61,133 bases of DNA from VRUE01 sp036266075 (lineage in GTDB: Bacteria > Actinomycetota > Thermoleophilia > Solirubrobacterales > 70-9): contig DATANV010000037.1 of assembly GCA_036266075.1 (NCBI GenBank), positions 1 to 61,133 of the forward strand. Reading direction: 5' to 3'. Below, piece by piece: positions 1 to 7,812 of the stretch. Each line of letters begins with the position of its first letter. Positions within the stretch are counted from its first letter, which is position 1. The notes under the pieces were generated by a model. It had not been told where the DNA came from and ran no database searches. It saw only the letters and a program-made list of their open reading frames with translations. The translations under genes and the position numbers were made by a program.

Positions 1-793
1 CGAGCCGGTGAGTTGCCGGTTCCTCTCGCGATGCGAGAGGAACCGGCAACTCACCGTCGTGCTGCCAGCCGCTGGAGAGGGCCAGGGCGCGGGTCGCCAG
101 GGCGATCGCCGCGTGCGCCCACTTGGCGGCGCTGCCCTGCTCGCCGCAGGCCTCAGCGCGGCCCTCGCGCAGGTGCCGCAGAAGCTCTTCCGGCGTGGAG
201 GCCTCGGGCGTCTCGGTGAAGGTGCGCCCGATGTCCACGCCGGCGTGATCGTCGGAGCCGCCGATCCCCGTGCCGCCGTGCGTCTCGACGCAGACGACCG
301 CCGGCGCGTTCAGCTCCGCCGCGCGCGAGCCGTTGCGCACCTCCCAGACCGGGAAGAGCTCGGCCAGCCGGCGCCGGTGACGGCGCGCCAGCGGCGCCGC
401 GACGTCGTAGAAGGGATGCGCCAGCGCGCAGGCGATCTCGTTCTCGTGAAGGTATGCGGCGCAGGCCTCGAGATCGCCGGCGTGGGCCTGCAGCCACTCG
501 TGGTCCCCGGGATCGATCCCATAACAGAGGACGTGCACCGCCTGGGCCTCGCCGGCGAAGCGGGCGGTCAGCTCCTCGGAGACGAAGCAGTCGGGACGGT
601 CAGCCAACTCGAGGCAGCCGTCGATCGTGTCGTGATCGGTGATCGTCACGAAGTCCATCCTCCGCCGCTTGGCCAGCTCGTAGACCTCCTCGGGCGGCGT
701 CGCGCACTCGGGCAGGCCGAGCGAGCGCTGAACGCCGAGCCGCGAGAGCTGCGAGGCGGTGGAGTGACAGTGCAGATCTACCCTGGAAGCCAT
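1..793 (-). CDS. PHP-domain metal-dependent hydrolase, C-terminus cut by window start
   Basis: The reading frame starts at an ATG at 793 and stays open to base 1, giving 264 visible residues. It begins MASRVDLHCHS, the classic first PHP motif. A TDHDT motif follows near residue 51, then AHPFYD near 122 and GGSDDHAG near 178, so the histidine and aspartate ligands of a PHP metal centre are present. PHP domains cleave phosphoesters (polymerase-associated exonucleases, histidinol phosphatase and others). The actual substrate cannot be told from the sequence, and the missing C-terminus may carry another domain. It lies downstream of the Ppx-type phosphatase on the same strand with 161 bases between them. 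Its visible 3' part contains a perfect 24-bp inverted repeat (6-56). Confidence 0.85.
   Translation of the reverse strand, partial: MASRVDLHCHSTASQLSRLGVQRSLGLPECATPPEEVYELAKRRRMDFVTITDHDTIDGCLELADRPDCFVSEELTARFAGEAQAVHVLCYGIDPGDHEWLQAHAGDLEACAAYLHENEIACALAHPFYDVAAPLARRHRRRLAELFPVWEVRNGSRAAELNAPAVVCVETHGGTGIGGSDDHAGVDIGRTFTETPEASTPEELLRHLREGRAEACGEQGSAAKWAHAAIALATRALALSSGWQHDGELPVPLASREEPATHRL
6..56. repeat. Perfect 24-bp inverted repeat with 3-base loop inside a coding frame
   Basis: Bases 6-29 are the exact reverse complement of 33-56, leaving only GAT as a loop. The PHP frame reads through it without a stop (ELPVPLASREEPATHR). A 24-bp perfect stem this close to the window edge may be a real insertion of a palindromic element or an assembly fold-back. 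Confidence 0.8.
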
Positions 794-898
794 CGGTGCC
801 TTCCCTTCCGGTCGCTCTTATCGCCCTCAGATTCGCGGCTGAGCAGGGAAAACGTGTGAAACACCGGGGAACGGCCGGTGAACATCCGGTTATCGCTG

Positions 899-945
899 GC
901 CCGTGTCGACTTTACGCCGCTATGCGACAAAAAGCCGACACGGGC
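899..945 (-). terminator. Candidate terminator downstream of the Ppx-type gene
   Basis: GCCCGTGTCG (899-908) pairs with CGACACGGGC (936-945), a 10-bp stem around a 27-base loop that includes a short T run when read leftwards. It lies just past the stop codon of the phosphatase gene (955). There is no other gene between 794 and 954. Confidence 0.4.
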
Positions 946-954
946 ACGGCCCGC

Positions 955-1857
955 TCAGGCGGCGAGGCGGATCGGCGAGAAGCCGCTGCCGTTCAACTGA
1001 TCGAGGACGACGCCCTCACGCAGGCCGCCCTTGCCGATCTGCAGCGGCTGGCCGAGCAACTCGGAGACCTTCTCCAGGATCAGAACGCCGGTGGCGAGGA
1101 TGCGGACCCTTTCGGGGTCCAGCTCGAAGCGGCGCGCGACCTCGGCGGCCGGGTCGCCGCAGAGCACTCGCACGCCCCGCTCCAGCGTCTCGTACTCGAG
1201 CACGGCGCCGACCAGGCGGCGCAGCGAGGTGGCGCTGCCGCCGACGGCGACGGCCTGCGCAGGGTGCTCGATCTCGACCCCCTCGAAAAGATCGTCTATG
1301 CGCTCGCGGACGCGGCGGATCTCGGCCGGCGAGGGCGGATCGGAGGCGATCAGCTCATCGGCGAGAGCGCCCGAGCCGACCCGCCAGGAACGGACCGACT
1401 CGACGCCGCCGGGCACGGTTCCGAGAATCACCTCGGTCGAGCCGCCGCCGACGTCGACGACCGCGACCTTGCCCTCGACCGGATGGCCGAGCGTCTTGGT
1501 CGCGCCGATGAAGGAGAGCCGCCCCTCCTCCTCGTCGCTGAGCACCTCGACGGGCACGCCAGCGGCATCGCTGATTGCCGCCGCCACCTGCTCGCCGTTG
1601 GTCGCCTCTCGCACCGCCGCGGTGGCGACGGCGCGAATCGTCTCGGCGCCCAGCTCGCGGGCGAGCCGCACCTGGGTCGCGACGACCTCAGCCACCTCGT
1701 CGGTCTTCTCCGCCGAGATCGCGCCTTCCGCGTCGAGCGCCTTGCCGATCCGCGTGTAGGCGCGCTGCTCCATCACCTTCTTCAACTGGCCGTCGACGGG
1801 CTCGGCAACGAGCACGCGCGTCGTATTCGACCCGATATCTATCGCCGCACAAAGCAT
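955..1857 (-). CDS. ppx: Exopolyphosphatase / guanosine pentaphosphatase family protein (Ppx/GppA)
   Basis: This 300-residue protein belongs to the ASKHA fold Ppx/GppA family, which removes terminal phosphate from polyphosphate or converts pppGpp to ppGpp. The N-terminus AAIDIGSNTTR holds the phosphate-1 loop, SDEEEGRL (about 107-114) holds the acidic catalytic region, and DVGGGSTE (135-142) is the second phosphate loop. Its length matches the short actinobacterial form, which lacks the C-terminal HD domain of E. coli Ppx. It follows phoU after 176 bases, so it probably belongs to the phosphate response: polyphosphate turnover beside phosphate uptake. Family assignment is firm; the choice between polyphosphate and pppGpp as substrate is open. 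Confidence 0.9.
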   Translation of the reverse strand: MLCAAIDIGSNTTRVLVAEPVDGQLKKVMEQRAYTRIGKALDAEGAISAEKTDEVAEVVATQVRLARELGAETIRAVATAAVREATNGEQVAAAISDAAGVPVEVLSDEEEGRLSFIGATKTLGHPVEGKVAVVDVGGGSTEVILGTVPGGVESVRSWRVGSGALADELIASDPPSPAEIRRVRERIDDLFEGVEIEHPAQAVAVGGSATSLRRLVGAVLEYETLERGVRVLCGDPAAEVARRFELDPERVRILATGVLILEKVSELLGQPLQIGKGGLREGVVLDQLNGSGFSPIRLAA

Positions 1858-1910
1858 CCAGACTCCACTGCATGTTCCCAGGCTCGTCGGATTCCAACCG
1901 GATCGGAATG

Positions 1911-2034
1911 GGCCGAGGGGGGTCTCCTCGAGGCGCCTCGCGAAGCGGGCACCGCAGAGTGATTCCTGCCGCGAAGCGGCTCCAGATTCGTGAGCGAAGC
2001 GAACATGGGCGCCTCGGGGAGACCCCCCTCGGCC
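1911..2034. repeat. Intergenic palindromic element (27-bp arms) after phoU
   Basis: Bases 1911-1937 and 2008-2034 are inverted copies with one mismatch, separated by 70 bases. The right arm touches the first base of the phoU stop codon (2034-2036). The centre carries several copies of CGAAGCG. The position fits a terminator between phoU and the ppx gene, but the arms are far longer than a terminator needs. Confidence 0.7.
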
Positions 2035-2720
2035 TACCCCTCAGGGTGCGAGGCGTCCTCGAACTCGCGAAACAGCCCGGTGACGACGAAGGCGACCTGC
2101 TCGCCGATGTCGACCGCGTTGTCGCCGATCCGCTCGATCGCCCGCGCCGCCAAAAGCATCGTCATCGCCCATTCGCGGCGGTCGGCGTCGTCGCCGATCT
2201 CCAGCGCCAGGCCGAAGCACTCGCGGTTGAGGTTGTCGACCACGTCGTCCTGGCGGACCAGGTCGCGAGCCATCGCCACGTCGCGCTGCTCGAAGGCGCG
2301 CTTGGCCTGGACGATCAGGGTGCGGGTATGAGCGCCCATCGTCAGGATCAGCTTGACCATCTCGGGGTCCGCCGGCGGTTCGTTGCCGCTCAGCGGGATC
2401 ACCTTGCAGACGTTGACGCACTGGTCGCCCATCCGCTCGACGTTCTTCAGCACGTGCAGCAGTGCCGAGATCAGGCGCAGGTCGGTCGCCACCGGCGATT
2501 GCGTCGCCAGCAGCGTTATCAGCGCCTGGTGGACCTCCAGGTAGCGGCCGTCGATGCGGTCGTCGTCGGCGATCACCAGCTGCGCCAGCTCGACGTCCTG
2601 GTGCTCGACGGCCTCCATGGTGCGGCCGAGCGCGGCGTTGACCAACTCCAGGCCGCCGAGAGCGCTGGCCTCGAGCTGCTCGAGTTCCTCGTGGTAGTGG
2701 ACGCGGACCGCGTCGGCCAC
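2034..2720 (-). CDS. phoU: Phosphate transport system regulator PhoU
   Basis: The 228 residues form two PhoU three-helix bundles, each with the acidic, metal-binding helix pattern (for example LHVLKNVERMGDQ and ARAIERIGDNAVDIGE). PhoU couples the Pst transporter to the Pho two-component system and damps it when phosphate is plentiful. The start is 2 bases downstream of the pstB stop, so the gene is the last of a tight pstSCAB-phoU operon. No histidine kinase gene lies nearby, so PhoU's signalling partner is encoded elsewhere. Confidence 0.96.
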   Translation of the reverse strand: MADAVRVHYHEELEQLEASALGGLELVNAALGRTMEAVEHQDVELAQLVIADDDRIDGRYLEVHQALITLLATQSPVATDLRLISALLHVLKNVERMGDQCVNVCKVIPLSGNEPPADPEMVKLILTMGAHTRTLIVQAKRAFEQRDVAMARDLVRQDDVVDNLNRECFGLALEIGDDADRREWAMTMLLAARAIERIGDNAVDIGEQVAFVVTGLFREFEDASHPEG

Positions 2721-2722
2721 GC

Positions 2723-3628
2723 TCAGCCCACTTTCCCGGAGACGTAGTCCTCGGTTCGCTGGTCGCGGGGGTTGGTGAAGATCTTCTCCGTCTCGTCGTA
2801 CTCGACCAGCCTGCCCCAGCGGTTGTCCTCATCGGCGTCCAGCTCGACCATCAGGAAGGCGGTCCGATCGGAGACCCGCGCCGCCTGCTGCATGTTGTGG
2901 GTGACGATCACGATCGAGAACTCGCTCTTCAGCTCGATCATCAGGTCCTCGATCTTGCCGGTCGAGATCGGGTCCAGCGCCGAGCAGGGCTCGTCCATCA
3001 GGATCGTGTCCGGCGCGACCGCGATGCAGCGGGCGATGCAGAGGCGTTGCTGCTGGCCGCCGGAGAGGCCGAAGGCGTTGTCGTCGAGGCGGTCCTTGAC
3101 CTCGTCCCAGAGCGCGGCGGCGCGCAGCGCCCGCTCGACCGTCTCATCGAGGCCATCCTTGCGGCCGAGCACCCGCGGTCCGAAGGCGACGTTGTCGTAG
3201 ATCGACTTCGGGAAGGGGTTCGGCTTCTGGAAGACCATGCCGATTAGCTTGCGCACCTGGACCGGATCGACAGTCGGGCCATAGAGGTCCTCGCCGTGGT
3301 AGAGCAGCTCGCCCTGCACTTCGGCGCTGGGAATCAGGTCGTTCATCCGGTTGAGGCAGCGCAGGAGGGTGCTCTTGCCGCAGCCAGAGGGGCCGATCAG
3401 CGCGGTCACGTCGTTGCGGTGGATGTCCATCGAGATGTCCCGCACCGCCGTCACCCCGCTGTAGAGGACGCCAGCGCCCTTCAGCTCGAAGACCTTTTCC
3501 CGAATGCCGGGAGCGTGCCGCTGAAACTCGCCGGGGCGCACCGAGATCGCCGCCCGTTCGGCGGCCGCCTCGCGGTTCGCGCGGCCCGTATCCGCTCTGC
3601 TCTCGTCCTGGGCCATCTGCTCGCTCAC
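2723..3628 (-). CDS. pstB: Phosphate ABC transporter ATP-binding protein PstB
   Basis: This is a 301-residue ATPase of the high-affinity phosphate importer. Walker A GPSGCGKST lies at 79-87, the ABC signature LSGGQQQR at 188-195 and Walker B with D-loop MDEPCSALDP at 211-220. The first 45 or so residues are a charged extension beyond the usual PstB start; a later start is possible, but no methionine sits near residue 45. It is encoded 10 bases after pstA and 2 bases before phoU, on the same strand. Confidence 0.96.
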   Translation of the reverse strand: MSEQMAQDESRADTGRANREAAAERAAISVRPGEFQRHAPGIREKVFELKGAGVLYSGVTAVRDISMDIHRNDVTALIGPSGCGKSTLLRCLNRMNDLIPSAEVQGELLYHGEDLYGPTVDPVQVRKLIGMVFQKPNPFPKSIYDNVAFGPRVLGRKDGLDETVERALRAAALWDEVKDRLDDNAFGLSGGQQQRLCIARCIAVAPDTILMDEPCSALDPISTGKIEDLMIELKSEFSIVIVTHNMQQAARVSDRTAFLMVELDADEDNRWGRLVEYDETEKIFTNPRDQRTEDYVSGKVG

Positions 3629-3638
3629 TCTATTCCCC

Positions 3639-4583
3639 TCACCAACGCTGCTCGTATCGATTTCGTAACCAGATCGCGAACGAGTTCATCGCCAGCAGCA
3701 CGATCAGCATCACGATGATGCCCGCCGCGGCCAACGCCTGGAACTCCTCCTGCGGGCGCGTCGCGTAGTTGTAGATCTGCACCGGCAGCGCCGTGTATCC
3801 GTCGCTACCGAATGGCTGTGGGTCGAAGGTGACGAACGCGGCGGCGCCGACCAGGAGCAGCGGCGCCGCCTCGCCCAGCGCCCTGGAGACGGCGAGGATC
3901 ACGCCGGTCACGATCCCCGGGATCGAGGCCGGCAGGACCTGGCGGCGGATCGTCTGCCACTTGGTGGCGCCGAGGGCCAGCGAGCCCTGGCGGATCGAGT
4001 CGGGCACCGCGCGAATCGCCTCGCGGGCGGCGATGATCACCATCGGCAGCACCAGCAGCGCCAGCGTCAGCGAGCCGGCGGCGAGGACGAAGCCGAGGTC
4101 GAGCGGGCCGCGGACGATGAAGCCGAGCCCGAGGATGCCGTAGATGATCGAGGGAACGGCGGCCAGGTTCTGGATGTTGACCTCGATCAGCCGGTTCCAC
4201 CAGCGCGAGTTGTCGGCGTACTCCTCGAGGTAGAGAGCGGCGCCGACGCCGACCGGCACGACGAAAAGGATCACCCCGCCGATCAGCTCCAACGAGCCGA
4301 CGATCGCCGGCCGGAAGCCGGCGTCGGCCGGGTTGATCGCCGACGGCCCGTTGGTGAAGAGGTCGAGGCTCAGCGCCGAGGAGCCTTTGGCGAAGGCCTG
4401 GACCAGCAGGGCCAGCAACCCGCCCAGCGCTATCGCGACCGCCAGCAGCAGCAATCCGGCGAACGCCGCGTTGCGGATTACCTCGCCGCGCGGCCGGTCG
4501 CTGAGCATCGCTTTCGTCGTCGCGCGGGCTCCAGCGACAGGCAGCCTGTTGCGCGGCGCCGCCGCGTCCCCGCCGGCCATCAC
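3639..4583 (-). CDS. pstA: Phosphate ABC transporter permease PstA
   Basis: This 314-residue membrane protein has about six hydrophobic segments and the permease coupling loop with the EAA-like pattern ALGATKWQTIRRQVLPASIPGI. It pairs with PstC to form the phosphate channel. Its start overlaps the pstC stop by 4 bases, which implies translational coupling. The N-terminal 30 residues are cytoplasmic and poorly conserved, so the true start could be the internal methionine at residue 26. Confidence 0.95.
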   Translation of the reverse strand: MMAGGDAAAPRNRLPVAGARATTKAMLSDRPRGEVIRNAAFAGLLLLAVAIALGGLLALLVQAFAKGSSALSLDLFTNGPSAINPADAGFRPAIVGSLELIGGVILFVVPVGVGAALYLEEYADNSRWWNRLIEVNIQNLAAVPSIIYGILGLGFIVRGPLDLGFVLAAGSLTLALLVLPMVIIAAREAIRAVPDSIRQGSLALGATKWQTIRRQVLPASIPGIVTGVILAVSRALGEAAPLLLVGAAAFVTFDPQPFGSDGYTALPVQIYNYATRPQEEFQALAAAGIIVMLIVLLAMNSFAIWLRNRYEQRW

Positions 4584-5551
4584 TCGTAGACCTCGCGGTA
4601 GCGGCGAACCAGCCTGATGCTGATCACGTTCATCGCCAGGGTGATCAGGAAGAGCAGCGCGCCGACCGCGAAGACCGACTTGTAGCTGATCGAGCCGGCC
4701 GGTATGTCGCCGGTCGCGGTGACCGCGATGTAAGAGGTCATCGCCTGGATCGCTTCGACCGGGTTGAAGGTCAGGTTCGGGGTCGAGCCGGCGGCGAGGA
4801 CGACGATCATCGTCTCGCCGAGCGCCCGCGAGATCGCCAGCACGATCGAGGCGACGATGCCGGAGAGCGCCGCTGGGAAGACGACTTTGGTCGCGACCTC
4901 CATCTTCGTCGCGCCCATCGCGTAGGCGCCTTCGCGCAAGCCACGCGGCACCGCCGACATCGCGTCCTCGGAGATCGAGGTGATGATCGGGACGATCATC
5001 AAACCGATGCCGAGGCCGGCGGCGAGGGCCATGAACGGTTTGCCGACCGCTCCGCCGAAGAGATCGCCGGGCCAGAGTGGCTGGATGATCTCGGGCAGGA
5101 TGAAGCTGACCGCGAAGAACCCGATCGCCACCGTGGGTATGCCGGCGAGGATCTCGATCACCGGCTTGACCGTCTTGCGCACCCGCGGCCGGGCGTACTC
5201 GCTGAGGTAGATCGACGAGCCGAGGCCGATCGGGATCGCGAACAGCATTGCCCAGAGCGTGACGTTGAGGGTTCCGACGACGATCGCCAGGACGCCGAAG
5301 CTGGGCGGCTCGAACTGGGGCGTCCAGTCGGTGCCGAAAATGAAGTCGCCAATCGGGACGACTTCGAAGAAGCCGATCGTCGGCCCGAGCAGCGAGACGA
5401 CGATCGCCGTCGTCGTCAGCACGGAGAGGAGCCCGCAGAGAGCGAGCAGGCCCTGTATCGCCCGCTCGCCGTAACGGCGGCGCGGGGCCTGGAGCCGACT
5501 GGGGGTACCTCCAGTCGGCTCCGCAGCCCCTCTGCCGCCGCTACCGATCAC
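4580..5551 (-). CDS. pstC: Phosphate ABC transporter permease PstC
   Basis: This 323-residue permease partner of PstA has multiple membrane segments and the coupling loop AMGATKMEVATKVVFPAALSGI. It is encoded between pstS and pstA; 16 bases separate it from the pstS start upstream in transcription. The first 30 residues are rich in Gly, Pro and Arg and are encoded by DNA with a perfect 12-bp inverted repeat (5491-5522), which looks like an insertion into the N-terminal coding region rather than conserved protein. Confidence 0.95.
   Translation of the reverse strand: MIGSGGRGAAEPTGGTPSRLQAPRRRYGERAIQGLLALCGLLSVLTTTAIVVSLLGPTIGFFEVVPIGDFIFGTDWTPQFEPPSFGVLAIVVGTLNVTLWAMLFAIPIGLGSSIYLSEYARPRVRKTVKPVIEILAGIPTVAIGFFAVSFILPEIIQPLWPGDLFGGAVGKPFMALAAGLGIGLMIVPIITSISEDAMSAVPRGLREGAYAMGATKMEVATKVVFPAALSGIVASIVLAISRALGETMIVVLAAGSTPNLTFNPVEAIQAMTSYIAVTATGDIPAGSISYKSVFAVGALLFLITLAMNVISIRLVRRYREVYE
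5491..5522. repeat. 12-bp inverted repeat inside the 5' coding part of pstC
   Basis: GGAGCCGACTGG (5491-5502) pairs exactly with CCAGTCGGCTCC (5511-5522) around an 8-base loop. It encodes part of the non-conserved PstC leader and lies 30 bases inside the gene. It could form a hairpin near the start of translation. Confidence 0.7.
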
Positions 5552-5567
5552 GATTCCGCAAACGGCG

Positions 5568-6530
5568 CTAGGCGCCGGCCTTCTTCGCTGCGGCTTCGGA
5601 CTCTGCGAGCTGCTTTTCGGTCAGCGGCACGAAGCCGACCGCTTCGGCGATGTCGGTGACGTTTTCGAGGTAGTAGTTGACGAACGCCTTGACCTCGGGC
5701 TTCTTCAGCGCGGCATCGCTCGGGTAGATGAAGAGCGGCCGGCTGAGCGGCGAGTAGGAGCCGTCCTGGGCCGTTTCCACCGAGGGGCCGACGCAGCCCT
5801 TGCCATTGTCGACTTCCAGCGCTTTGAGCTTGCCTTCGTTCTCGGTGTAGTAGGAGAAGCCGGCGTAGCCCATGCCACCGGGAGAGCCCTCGACGCCGGT
5901 CACGGTGGCGTTGTCGTTCTCGCCGATGTTGTTGTAGTCCTTGCGCGTGGCCCCCTCTTCGCCGTTGATTTCTTCGGTGAAGTAGTCGAAGGTGCCGGAG
6001 TCGGTGCCCGGGCCAAAGAGGGCGAGTTCCTCGTCAAATTCCTCTTTCAAGCCAGGGATTTCATCCCAGTTCGAGAGCTTCGAGTCGGGGCCCCAGACCG
6101 CGCTCAGCTGATCGACGGTGAGGCAGCTGACCGGGTTTTCGTTGTTGATCATCACGGTCAGGGCGTCGGTGGCGATGTGGACATCCTCGTAGCCGATGCC
6201 CTGCTTCTTGCAGTTGGCGACCTCTTCCGGCTCGATTTCGCGCGAGGCATCGCTGATGTCGGTTTCGCCGGCGCAGAATTTTTCGAAGCCGCCGCCGGTG
6301 CCCGCGGTGCCGACGGTCACCTTGACCCCCGGGTTTTCTCCCTGGAATTCCTCGGCGATCGCTTCGGTGAGCGGCGCCACGGTGCTCGAGCCGTCGATGC
6401 GGATCGTGCCCGAGAGGTCTTCGCCGCCGCTGCCGCTGGACGTGCTGTCGTCGCTGCTCCCACAGGCCGTTGCGCCAACCGCGAGGACAGCGGTGCAGGC
6501 GGCCGCTACAAGCCACTTTGAGCTAGACAC
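5568..6530 (-). CDS. pstS: Phosphate-binding lipoprotein PstS
   Basis: This 320-residue substrate-binding protein of the Pst importer starts with a lipoprotein signal peptide ending in the lipobox VGATAC, then a Ser/Gly-rich linker. The phosphate-binding loop IDGSSTVAPLTEA follows, and the later segment GPGTDSGTFDYF supplies further ligands. It is anchored outside the membrane and delivers phosphate to PstC/PstA. It is the first gene of the pst operon and has a three-repeat PHO box about 110 bases upstream, so transcription should be induced by phosphate starvation. Confidence 0.97.
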   Translation of the reverse strand: MSSSKWLVAAACTAVLAVGATACGSSDDSTSSGSGGEDLSGTIRIDGSSTVAPLTEAIAEEFQGENPGVKVTVGTAGTGGGFEKFCAGETDISDASREIEPEEVANCKKQGIGYEDVHIATDALTVMINNENPVSCLTVDQLSAVWGPDSKLSNWDEIPGLKEEFDEELALFGPGTDSGTFDYFTEEINGEEGATRKDYNNIGENDNATVTGVEGSPGGMGYAGFSYYTENEGKLKALEVDNGKGCVGPSVETAQDGSYSPLSRPLFIYPSDAALKKPEVKAFVNYYLENVTDIAEAVGFVPLTEKQLAESEAAAKKAGA

Positions 6531-6638
6531 TGGGTCTCCTTTTCGATTTCGGACTCCGGTCGCCGGCCGCTACCGATCCGGCTCCTGGGCACACTCTCAG
6601 CGGTCCCTGGGCAGCTTGTTACTTGCCTGTATCGCGGA

Positions 6639-6671
6639 TGTGAAAAGGATGTGAACGAGTTGTGAAGCGAA
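6639..6671 (-). promoter_or_regulatory. PHO box upstream of pstS (three 11-bp direct repeats)
   Basis: GTGAA occurs on the plus strand at 6640, 6651 and 6662, exactly 11 bases apart. Read towards pstS these are three TTCAC repeats, as in the Streptomyces PHO box of 11-bp direct repeats. A GATACA sequence follows about 10 bases later and may be the -10 element. The box lies between pstS and the regulator gene. Confidence 0.75.
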
Positions 6672-6679
6672 CGTCCAGC

Positions 6680-7465
6680 TCAGACGACGAGCTGCTCCAC
6701 CGTGTCCGGCGGGGAGACCTCGACGATGGGCTTCTCTGCGACTGGCAGCTCGCTGCCCACGGCGGGCTCGGGATCGAAGCGGTACCCGACCCCGAAGTGG
6801 GTGTGGATGTAGCTCCAGCCCGGCGAGGCCTTCTCCAGCTTCTGGCGCAGCTTGCGTATGAAGACGTCGACCGAGCGGTCGCCGTGTGCCATCGCGTAGC
6901 CCCAGACCCGCTGGTATATCGCCTCGCGCTCGAGCACCTGGCCGCTGGCGTCGGCGAGCAGCTGCAGCAACTCGAACTCGCGCCGAGTCAGGTCGAGGCT
7001 GGCACCGGCGACGAAGGCCTGGAAACGATCGGAGCGGATCTCCAGCTCGCCGGCGACCAGCGGGCCGGCCTCGACCTGGGGCCGCGAACGGCGACGGCGA
7101 CGGCAAACCGATTCGACCCGGGCGATCGCCTCTTCTGGATGGCAGGGCTTGGTGATCCAGTCGTCGATGCCGAGCCGCAGGCCACGGACGCGCTGAGCGA
7201 CGGTCGAGCGGCCGGCACAGACGATCACGCCCAGCTCGGGCAGCATCCCGCAGACGCGCTCGAGGTAGCCCCAAGCGTCGTCGCCCAGCACCGAGGGGTC
7301 GACGAGCAGGGCGTTCAGCTTCATCGCCACCAGCTCCTCGGGCGGTACCGGGCCGGCGAAGGTGCGCTGCTGCCAACCGGCCGCCTCGGTGCGCTTGCCG
7401 AGAACCGTGACGAAGCCGCTGTCGTCGTCGATTACCGCGAGCCTGATCGTCTGCTGTGAGTTCAA
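6680..7465 (-). CDS. OmpR/PhoB-family response regulator
   Basis: The protein has 261 residues. A receiver domain (about 7-118) has the acidic pocket DDD at 13-15, the phospho-acceptor Asp56 and Lys106 in ITKP. The usual Thr/Ser switch residue seems to be Cys83 (VIVCAG), which is unusual. A winged-helix DNA-binding domain (about 130-235) contains LTRREFELLQLL and the recognition region DRSVDVFIRKLRQKL. Its place directly upstream of pstS, with PHO boxes on both sides, argues that it is the PhoP/PhoB-type regulator of this operon. No sensor kinase is adjacent. PhoP identity is inference; the fold is certain. Confidence 0.85.
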   Translation of the reverse strand: MNSQQTIRLAVIDDDSGFVTVLGKRTEAAGWQQRTFAGPVPPEELVAMKLNALLVDPSVLGDDAWGYLERVCGMLPELGVIVCAGRSTVAQRVRGLRLGIDDWITKPCHPEEAIARVESVCRRRRRSRPQVEAGPLVAGELEIRSDRFQAFVAGASLDLTRREFELLQLLADASGQVLEREAIYQRVWGYAMAHGDRSVDVFIRKLRQKLEKASPGWSYIHTHFGVGYRFDPEPAVGSELPVAEKPIVEVSPPDTVEQLVV

Positions 7466-7553
7466 GTTGGGCGGGCGCCGCGATCGCTTGACAGGTGGCG
7501 CCTTGCCTGCAAGACGGCCGCATTGTATGCAGCCAGCCGGGCCGAAACCCCTG

Positions 7554-7575
7554 CGTTCACAGGATTTTCACAGGT
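7554..7575 (-). promoter_or_regulatory. Second PHO box, upstream of the response regulator
   Basis: TTCACAGG occurs at 7556 and TTCACAGG again at 7567, exactly 11 bases apart. On the strand read towards the regulator this is a pair of CTGTGAA repeats, followed by a TACAAT hexamer near 7525-7530 that fits a -10 element. This suggests autoregulation, although the repeats point the opposite way to those before pstS. Confidence 0.5.
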
Positions 7576-7720
7576 CGCAGTGCGTAATTTGCGGGAACCG
7601 AGCGGCTCTTTTCGCCCCATCGCGGGGGAAACACAGGCCTGAGACGGGGTTATCGAGATATTCACCCGCGACCCGGCTAGGGAGTCGAAGATGAAGCCCT
7701 CACGAGACTCCTCTCTCGTC

Positions 7721-7751
7721 GCAAACGGCCCGCCTGCCCCGGGCCGTTTGC
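7721..7751. terminator. Hairpin between regulator and uppP
   Basis: GCAAACGGCCC (7721-7731) pairs with GGGCCGTTTGC (7741-7751), an 11-bp stem with a 9-base loop, followed on the plus strand by ACTTTTCG. It resembles an intrinsic terminator. Confidence 0.5.
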
Positions 7752-7760
7752 ACTTTTCGG

Positions 7761-7810
7761 GACGTGCCGGGAGTTGACAGCCCTCAGTGGGGTCTAACTC
7801 CCGGCACGTC
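7761..7810 (-). terminator. Terminator of uppP (15-bp stem)
   Basis: GACGTGCCGGGAGTT (7761-7775) pairs perfectly with 7796-7810 around a 20-base loop. It begins 2 bases after the uppP stop in the direction of transcription. Confidence 0.6.
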
Positions 7811-7812
7811 TC

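Larger units (their letters stand above)
7466..7812. other. Intergenic region between regulator and uppP
   Basis: I see no convincing gene in these 347 bases. They hold the second PHO box, a possible promoter for the regulator and two strong hairpins (7721-7751 and 7761-7810). Confidence 0.6.
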
